Below, one piece after another: positions 56,030 through 64,000 of a stretch of 64,000 nucleotides of DNA. Below the pieces are notes generated by a model that was given only the letters and a program-made list of their open reading frames with translations, had not been told where the DNA came from and did not search any database. Source of the stretch: Limnoperna fortunei (Eukaryota > Mollusca > Bivalvia > Mytilida > Modiolidae); NCBI GenBank assembly GCA_944474755.1, contig OX104112.1, positions 53,704,774 to 53,768,773 of the forward strand, written 5' to 3'. A program made the position numbers and the translations under genes. Each line of letters begins with the position of its first letter. Within the stretch, counting starts at the first letter, position 1.

Positions 56030-56277
56030 GGGACCTCGGAGGCCGAGTGGTAAAGGTAGTTCATCTACTATTGATTATGTGGTCTGTCAACACTGAGATT
56101 GAGAGTTCGATTCTCACTGCTGGCAGGGTGCACTCGACTCTAATTTTTAATTGACAAGGATTGCCAGTTTATCTACCGCGGGTCGGGGTTTTCTCTAGGT
56201 ACTCTAGCTTCTTCCCCCAATAAAAACTGAGGCCATGATATATGAAAGTGGCTTTAAACACCATTTAAACAACAACA
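56030..56277 (+). repeat. near-full-length SINE
   Basis: Head GGGACCTCGGAGGCCGAGTG, B box GAGAGTTCGATTCTCACTG, body TTGACAAGGATTGCCAG, tail AACACCATTTAAACAACAAC. Part of the tail core is deleted. Confidence 0.9.
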
Positions 56278-57604
56278 TTTTAAAGTTTGCACATACAGGT
56301 CAAAATACCGTCTCTTTCAAATTTATTGCATTTTACTAAAGAAGGGGGCAGGATCCCGAGTGTTAAGGTGCTTAATCAATCGTACAACTAATCGGGAAAG
56401 GGTTTTAATTTCCAATAAAGTGAGGTTCACATCCCACGGCTATATGTTTGAACATTTCTTTCTGATGGACTGTAAAAAAGGTTTTTCCCAGAGGTTCGTA
56501 TGCCCGCTAAGGTCTGCGGTCAGGCTTTCGTATTACATGGTATAACCAGACCTCCCCCCTAGAAACTAGAGACAGTTATTGGTTGACCATTGGGAATCGT
56601 CCAGCAATTGTTTTACCACTATATTTGATTCGAGCTCAATTTGTTAAATTATTATAAGGCGTACATACAAATAGGTGCAAGTTTTTTATATAGCTCGTGG
56701 AGTAAAATGTATCGACTTTTTTGTAAACTCGTGTACTAAAATAACATGCCAAAAACAAAACAATTCTGCATTCGCAGTTTAGAATTAGGGAACAATGCTA
56801 TTATAAAGCAGAAAATGTGGAAGTGGAATTAAAACCCTATTTAAAGGTATCAAATTACTAAATAGTTGCAATGTCAAGTTTTTTTTTGTGGCGAACATAA
56901 CATTCTTCGAAAATTGAACAGAATAATAAATAATAAATACCTTTATAGAATTAATTAGAATCTATAAAAAATCGAAAAAGAGAGTAACTTTAGTTGTTCT
57001 GTTTATGAAATTAATTTATATAGAGGTACATGCTTATCAGTCTGAGGGTCAGGAGGACATTTTACGGGACGCCTGGATTGGGCATTTCTTTGAACGGGAA
57101 TTCGAGATTATGTTAAAATTTAACCGGGAATTCTGGATTAAAAAGTAAGCGAGATCACGGAAAGAGCACATTTTCTCAGGAAATTCGGGATATAAAGTTA
57201 CTGGAATTAATTTTTATTGTTTAATAAATGTCAAACCTTATTTTAGCACAAAATAAAATTTTATTCATACCTACCAACCCATGTCCCCAGCTCACTGATA
57301 GGAGAACAGCAAACAGACGTATATAAGTGTCATTTTATCTTATCCAATTACAATGCTGAACTTTTTGTTCGTTGTTAATAATAAAATAGTGTGAAAATTG
57401 TATTAAATTAGTATATAGCAACTTTAGGTTGATATACTTTTCAATATTAACAACATGTTGACAAGTTTTTTATTAAGATTGTGAATTTCTCGGGAATTCG
57501 GGAAAATGACATTTTATGACCAGGAATTAGGGATGTTCTAATTTTTGGATCGGGAATTCGGAATGATGACCCCTCCTCCCCTCCCTCCAGTCTGTATTTA
57601 TTAA
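56278..57604. other. non-coding with scattered GGGAATTCGGG-like motifs
   Basis: At 57100-57570 the motif CGGGAATTCnGGATnA recurs five or six times with irregular spacing. No gene recognised. Confidence 0.45.
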
Positions 57605-60600
57605 TGTACATGTAAAACAGTCTACTCAGTGTTCGTAATAGCACAAGATGTAAAACTATCTATTCAGTGTTCGTCATAGCTGTACATGTAAAACCGTCTA
57701 CTCAATGTTCGTCATAACAGGACATGTAAAACCGTCTACTCAGTTTTCGTCATAGCGGTACATGTAAAAACGTCTACTCAATTTTTGTGTTAGCAGTACA
57801 TGTAAAACCGTCTATTCAGGGTTCGTCATAGCGGTACATGTAAAAACGTCTACTCAGTTGTTGTCATAGCAGGACATGTAAAACCGTCTACTCAGTGTTC
57901 GCCATAGCGGTACATGTAAAAACGTCTACTCAGTGTTCGTCATAGCGGTACATGTAAAAACGTCTACTCAGTTTTGTCATAGCAGTACATGTAAAACCGT
58001 CTACTCAATATTCGTCATAACAGTACATGTAAAACCGTCTACTTAATATTCGCCACAGCTGTATACATGTAAAACAATCTACTCAGTGTTCGTCATTGCA
58101 GTATATGTTAAACCGTCTACTCAGTGTTCGTCATAGCGGTACATTTTAAATCGTCTGCTTATTATTCGTTATAGCTGTACATGTCAAACCGTCTACTCAG
58201 TGTTCGTAATAGCAGTACATGTAAAACCGTCTACTCAGTGTTCGTCATAGCGGTATATGTAAAAAATAAGTCTACTCAGTTTTTGTCATAGCTGGACATG
58301 TAAAACCGTCTACTCAGTGTTCGACATAGCGGTACATGTAAAAACGTCTACTCAGTTTTGTCACAGCAGTACATGTAAAACCGTCTACTCAATTTTCGTC
58401 ATAGCAGTACATGTAAAACCGTCTACTTAATATTCGCAACAGCTGTACATGTAAACTGTCAACTCAGTGTTCGTCATAGCAGTATATGTAAAACCGTCTA
58501 CTCAGTGTTCGTCATAGCAGTACATTTTAAATCGTCTGCTCATTATTCGTTATAGATGTACATGTAAAACCGTCTACTCAGTGTTCGTAATAGCAGTACA
58601 TGTAAAACTGTCTACTCAGTGTTCGTCATAGCGATACATGTAAAGACTTCTATTCAGTTTTTGTCATAACAGTACATGTAAAACCGTCTACTCAGTGTTC
58701 GTAATAGCAGTAAATGTAAAACCGTCTGCTCAGTGTTCGTAATAGCATTCATGTAAAAACGTCTACTCAGTGTTCGTCATAGCAGTACGTGTAAAATCGT
58801 CTGCTCAATATTCGCCAAAGCTGTACATCTAAAACGTCTACTCAATATTCGCCATAGCTGTACATGTAAAACCGTCAACTCAGTGTTCGACATTTCTGTA
58901 CCTGTAAAGCCGCTTACTCAGTGTTCGTAATAACAGTACATGTAAAAACGTCTACATGTTAAACCGTCTAAAAAGTGTTCATCATTGATGTACATTTAAA
59001 ACCGTCTACCCAGTGTTAGTCATTGCTGTACATTTAGAACTGCCAACTCAGTGTTCGTAATAGCAGTACATGTAACACCTTCTGCACAGTATTCGCCATA
59101 GCTGTACATTTAAAACCATCTACTCAATATTCGGCATCGCTGTACATGTAAAACCGTCTACTCAGTGTTCGTCATAGCGGTACATGTAAAACCGTCTACT
59201 CAGAGTTCGTCATAGCGGTACATGTAAAGACTTCTATTCAGTTTTTGTCATAACAGTACATGTAAAACCGTCTACTCAGTGTTCATAATAGCAGTAGATG
59301 TAAAACCGTCTACTCAGTGTTCGTCAAAGCGGTACATGTAAAAACGTCTACTCAGTGCTCGTCATAGCAGTACATTTAAAATCGTCTGCTCAATATTCGC
59401 CATAGCTGTACATGTAAAACGTCTACTCAATATTCGCCATAGCTGTACATGTAAAACCGTTTACTCAATATTCGTCATAGGAGTAAATGTAAAGCCGCCT
59501 ACTCAGTGTTCGTCGTAGCAGTACATGTAAAATCGTCTGCTCAATATTCGTCATAGATGTACGTGTAAAACCGTCTACTGAATGTTCGTCATAGCAGTAC
59601 ATGTAAAACCGTCTACTCAATTTTCGTCATAGCAGTACATCTAAAAATCGTCTGCTCAATATTCGCCATAGCTGTACATGTAAAACCGTCTACTCAATAT
59701 TCGCAATAGCTGTACATGTAAAACCGTCTACTGAATGTTCGTCGCAGCTTTACATGAAAAACCGTCTACTCAAAATTCGCCATTGATGTACATGTAAAAC
59801 AGTCTACTCAATATTCGGCTTTGCTGTACATGTAAAACTGTCTGCTCAGTGTTCGTCATAGCAGCAAACGTAAAACCGTATACTCAATATTCTTCATAGC
59901 TGTACATGTAAAACCGTCTACTCAATGTGCGTCATAGCGTACATGTAACACCATCTACTCAGTATTCGCCATAGCTGTACATTTAAAACCGTCTACTTAA
60001 TATTCGCCATAGCTGTACATGTAAAACCGTCAACTCAGTGTTCGTCATGGCGGTACATGTAAAAACGTCTACTCAATGTTCGTCATAGTAGTACATGTAA
60101 AACCGTCTACTCAATATTCGTCACAGCTGTACGTGTAAAACCGTCTACTGAATGTTCGTCATAGCAGTACATGTGAAACTGTCTACTCAATTTCGTCATA
60201 GCAGTACATTTAAAACCGTCTACTAAATATTCGCCATAGCTGTACATGTAAAACCGTCAACTCAGTGTTCGTCATAGCAGGACATGTAAAACCGTCTACT
60301 CATTGTTCGTCATAGCGCTACATGTAAAAACGTCTACGCAGTTTTTGTCATAGCAGTACATGTGAAACTGTCTATTCACGCTTCGCCATAGCTGTACATG
60401 TGAAACCGTCTACTCAGTGTTCGTAATAGCAGTAAATGTAAAACCGTCAGCTCAGTGGTCGTAATACCATTCATGTAAAAACGTCTACTCAGTGTTCGTC
60501 ATAGCAGTACGTGTAAAATCGTCTGCTCAATATTCGCCAAAGCTGTACATCTAAAACGTCAACTCAATATTCGCCATAGCTGTACATGTAAAACCGTCAA

Positions 60601-62210
60601 CTCAGTGTTCGACATTTCTGTACCTGTAAAGCCGCTTACTCAGTGTTCGTAATAACTGTACATGTAAAAACGTCTCCATGTTAAACCGTCTAAAAAGTGT
60701 TCATCATTGATGTACATTTAAAACCGTCTACCCAATGTTCGTAATAGCAGTACATGTAACACCTTCTGCACAGTATTCGCCATAGCTGTACATTTAAAAC
60801 CATCTACTCAATATTCGGCATCGCTGTACATGTAAAACCGTCTACTCAGTGTTCGTCATAGCGGTACATGTAAAACCGTCTACTCAGAGTTCGTCATAGC
60901 GGTACATTTTAAATCGTCTGCTCATTATTCGTTATAGCTGTACATGTAAAACCGTCTACTCAGTGTTCGTAATAGCAGTACATGTAAAACCGTCTTCTCA
61001 GTGTTCGTCATAGCGGTACATGTAAAGACTTCTATTCAGTTTTTGTCATAACAGTACATGTAAAACCGTCTACTCAGTGTTCGTAATAGCAGTAGATGTA
61101 AAACCGTCTACTCAGTGTTCTTCAAAGCGGTACATGTAAAAACGTCTACTCAGTGTTCGTCATAGCAGTACATTTAAAATCGTCTGCTCAATATTCGCCA
61201 TAGCTGTACATGTAAAACGTCTACTCAATATTCGCCATAGCTGTACATGTAAAACCGTTTACTCAATATTCGTCATAGGAGTAAATGTAAAGCCGCCTAC
61301 TCAGTGTTCGTCGTAGCAGTACATGTAAAATCGTCTGCTCAATATCCGTCATAGATGTACGTGTAAAACCGTCTACTGAATGTTCGTCATAGCAGTACAT
61401 GTAAAACCGTCTACTCAATTTTCGTCATAGCAGTACATCTAAAAATCGTCTGCTCAATATTCGCCATAGCTGTACATGTAAAACCGTCTACTCAATATTC
61501 GCAATAGCTGTACATGTAAAACCGTCTACTGAATGTTCGTCGCAGCTTTACATGAAAAACCGTCTACTCAAAATTCGCCATTGATGTACTTGTAAAACAG
61601 TCTACTCAATATTCGGCATTGCTGTACATGTAAAACTGTCTGCTCAGTGTTCGTCATAGCAGTAAACGTAAAACCGTATACTCAATATTCTTCATAGCTG
61701 TACATGTAAAACCGTCTACTCAATGTGCGTCATAGCGTACATGTAACACCATCTACTCAGTATTCGCCATAGCTGTACATGTAAAACCGTCAACTCAGTG
61801 TTCGTCATGGCGGTACATGTAAAAACGTCTACTTAATGTTCGTCATAGTAGTACATGTAAAACCGTCTACTCAATATTCGTCACAGCTGTACGTGTAAAA
61901 CCGTCGACTGAATGTTCGTCATAGCAGTACATGTGAAACTGTCTACTCAATTTCGTCATAGCAGTACATTTAAAACCGTCTACTCAATATTCGCCATAGC
62001 TGTACATGTAAAACCGTCAACTCAGTGTTCGTCATAGCAGGACATGTAAAACCGTCTACTCAGTGTTCGTCATAGCGGTACATGTAAAAACGTCTACGCA
62101 GTTTTTGTCATAGCAGTACATGTGAAACTGTCTATTCAGGCTTCACCATAGCTGTACATGTAAAACCGTCTACTCAGTGTTCGTCATAGCAGTACATTTA
62201 AAACTGTCTT
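57605..62210 (+). repeat. 38-bp satellite array, about 120 copies, with higher-order structure
   Basis: The consensus unit joins GTACATGTAAAACCGTCTAC, CTCAGTGTTCGTCATAGCA and close variants (CTCAATATTCGCCATAGCTG). Units vary by a few bases. The order of variants repeats: 58740-60465 recurs at 60466-62200 with an offset of 1.72 to 1.80 kb, shifting in whole 38-bp steps. The period is not a multiple of three, so no long ORF results. Each unit has the palindrome TACATGTA. Confidence 0.97.
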
Positions 62211-62289
62211 GCTGCACATACAAATCTACTAACTCGCAATTCGTCGTAGTTGTTCATCGCCGTCTTTGTGCTCGTCATTGATGTATATG

Positions 62290-62925
62290 TCGAACCTCCA
62301 GCTATGTGTTTACAATTAACATATATACCTACTTAACCTAATTCAAATCTATTACTTACATACTAACCTATTTGTATACCAACCTACTTACCTAGCTATG
62401 ATACCATCTACCTACGTGTCTTACGTACCAATCTTCCTTAAATACCTACCTACCCACCTAACATTTGTGTACCAGTTTTATCTACCTACCAGCTAAATAT
62501 TTTACTTACGTACCTACCTACCTACCAACTGACCTTTGACTATTTTCTCTTAACTTAACCTTCCTAAGCTATCTAACTGCCTACCCTACCTATCTAACAA
62601 ACGTACAAACCTACCTGCTTATCAATTTAACTTCCCACCTACTAATATTTACCATTTTGCATATGCTACTTGGATACCTACCTACGTACCTTCGTATATT
62701 TCTTACCAACAAATCTAAACATTTATCTATTTAAACTATCTACATAACATTAAACATTTACATACTTACCACCTACGCACATTTTTATCTACACTGTCTA
62801 TACCTACCCTACATACTTATGCCTCTATCCTACCGATCCACTTAAGCTTCCTTCCTACTCAGCTTAACTACACACTTAACCAATTAATTTTAAAATACAA
62901 ACCCACCAATACACAATCCATCTCT
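62290..62925 (+). repeat. degenerate CTAC/CTTA-rich tract
   Basis: Loose repetition of CTACCTAC, ACTTAC and ACCTA over about 630 bp directly after the satellite. Strong bias for C and T/A with few G on this strand. Confidence 0.75.
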
Positions 62926-62928
62926 ACC

Positions 62929-63190
62929 GGGGGCGTCGGTGGCCGAGTGGTCAAGGTAGTTCGTCTACTATTGATCATGTGGTCTGTCAACACTGAGATT
63001 GCGGGTTCGATTCTCACTACAGGCAGGGTTTACTCGACTCCAATCTTAACTGACAAGGATTGCCAGCTTTTCCTACCGCAGGTCGGGGGTTTTATCCGGG
63101 TACTCCGGCTTCATCCCCAATAAAAAAAGACGCCACGATATAGCTGAAAATTGCTAAAGGGGCGTTAAACACCATTCAAACAAACAAACG
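62929..63190 (+). repeat. full-length tRNA-derived SINE
   Basis: Best plus-strand copy: head GGGGGCGTCGGTGGCCGAGT, B box GCGGGTTCGATTCTCACT, body TTGACTCC/TTAACTGACAAGGATTG, tail GGGGCGTTAAACACCATTCA then CAAACAAACAAACG. Confidence 0.93.
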
Positions 63191-63560
63191 AACATCATTT
63201 CCGAACTTTCGATTCTACTTGTTTTGTCGGTGTCTTTGATATTGTTTCAGACTAATGTCATACAGTGGCTTAAAAACGTTTAATCGCTTTTTGATTTTGA
63301 TTAAATAATGCTAACAATTAAGTGTTAAAGTTCGCGGTTCCCCTGTTCAAAATTCATACACAGGCGATTGTGAAAAACTTTTTCATTTGAAAAATTGAAA
63401 AAATCAGAGACACAAACTCTGCACACAGAATCAACATCCTATAAGTGACAATAATGCTTTACATGTATATGCAGACATTACAATCGATGGTGTGCCTATG
63501 AAATATTTTCGTCCTGCGTCGTCAGACGAGAACAGAAAGATAGTCATAAAAGCACAGAAA
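63191..63560. other. non-coding
   Basis: No feature recognised, apart from possible LINE debris just before the YADD motif. Confidence 0.4.
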
Positions 63561-63569
63561 ATCATAGAA

Positions 63570-63700
63570 GGCATGGTTTGAAGTATCACTGCTACGCCGA
63601 TGACACTCAGGTGTACCTCGTAATTAAGCCAAAAGAACCTGTCGTATTTGTGGACAAATCCTTGAGTTCGGAAAATCAAGCTTTTATCATTGCCAGATCA
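63570..63700 (+). pseudogene. LINE reverse transcriptase fragment (YADD motif)
   Basis: The frame near 63578 reads YHCYADDTQVYLVIKP, the catalytic motif of CR1/L2/Jockey-like LINE reverse transcriptases. Flanking RT motifs are not visible, so only a short relic remains. Confidence 0.75.
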
Positions 63701-63805
63701 AGTTTTTCTCCAACCTTAAATGACAAGGATAGTTTTCTTGCCAAATTTAAGGTCAATAGTTTTCACATGATTACTTCAATATAAAAACTTAAATATTATC
63801 CGATT

Positions 63806-63934
63806 ATTACATGACATTTTTGATATCATATGTATTATTAGCCCTGGGTTGTTATTGGATCAAAAACCGCAGACTCGAGGACAAATATCATCCGGAGGCT
63901 AATAATGCAAAAGATATCCAAAATGTCATGTAAT
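63806..63934. mobile_element. foldback element (38-bp inverted repeats)
   Basis: 63806-63843 and 63897-63934 are inverted copies of about 38 bp with a few mismatches (outer end ATTACATGACATTTT), separated by 53 bp. The whole could be a small MITE; no clear target duplication was found. Confidence 0.7.
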
Positions 63935-64000
63935 GGTCACTTTATCATATGCTTGGACGGGGGAAAATAAAAGACTTTGGATGTTAGAAATCTTATCCAG

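Noticed and set aside
57605..62210. CRISPR array
   Set aside because: There are no unique spacers. The whole 38-bp unit is repeated with drift, and the genome is eukaryotic.

Overview
The window is AT-rich animal DNA with introns, tRNA-derived SINEs, Penelope-like and Ty3-type retroelements, satellite arrays and few host genes. The SINE family, the hammerhead-bearing repeats and the RING-less B-box (TRIM-like) gene suggest a bivalve mollusc, possibly a mytilid mussel. That is an inference from repeat style, not a database match.

Layout. 1-14.5 kb has almost no genes: a SINE relic, a C-rich tract, a 55-bp tandem repeat, and two copies of a repeat with a hammerhead-ribozyme-like core 357 bp apart. 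14.5-20.4 kb holds a minus-strand host gene in five exons whose phases all agree. It encodes a single-pass membrane protein with immunoglobulin-like domains. Its first exon abuts a 386-bp tandem duplication. 22.7-44.2 kb is a nest of mobile elements. A Penelope-like element (PLE-1) lies as a head-to-head inverted pair around 37.6-38.0 kb. Its left arm is split by a complete 11-kb Ty3-type LTR retrotransposon (24118-35134, minus strand). Left of that lies the 3' part of a second Penelope-like family (PLE-2). To the right, the PLE-1 3' end is amplified three times with a foldback sequence and a tRNA-like repeat.

44.2-57.6 kb carries fossils: a LINE endonuclease, a Tc1-type transposase, a MITE with TA target duplication and SINEs. 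It also holds a minus-strand B-box/NHL-like gene interrupted by two frameshifts. 57.6-62.2 kb is a 38-bp satellite with a higher-order repeat of about 1.7-1.8 kb, followed by a degenerate CTAC-rich tract, a full SINE, a LINE fragment with the YADD motif and a foldback element.

The most unusual system is the LTR retrotransposon. Besides Gag, protease, RT, RNase H and integrase it has three extra modules: a helix-hairpin-helix at the start of Gag, a PHD finger just after integrase, and a 462-residue third ORF. The third ORF's ATG directly follows a good splice acceptor, it has a possible CCHH zinc motif, and its C-terminus resembles ubiquitin. The LTRs differ at one base in 264, so the insertion is young. 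Even so, the reading frame changes four times, each time in the -1 direction, and there is one in-frame stop.
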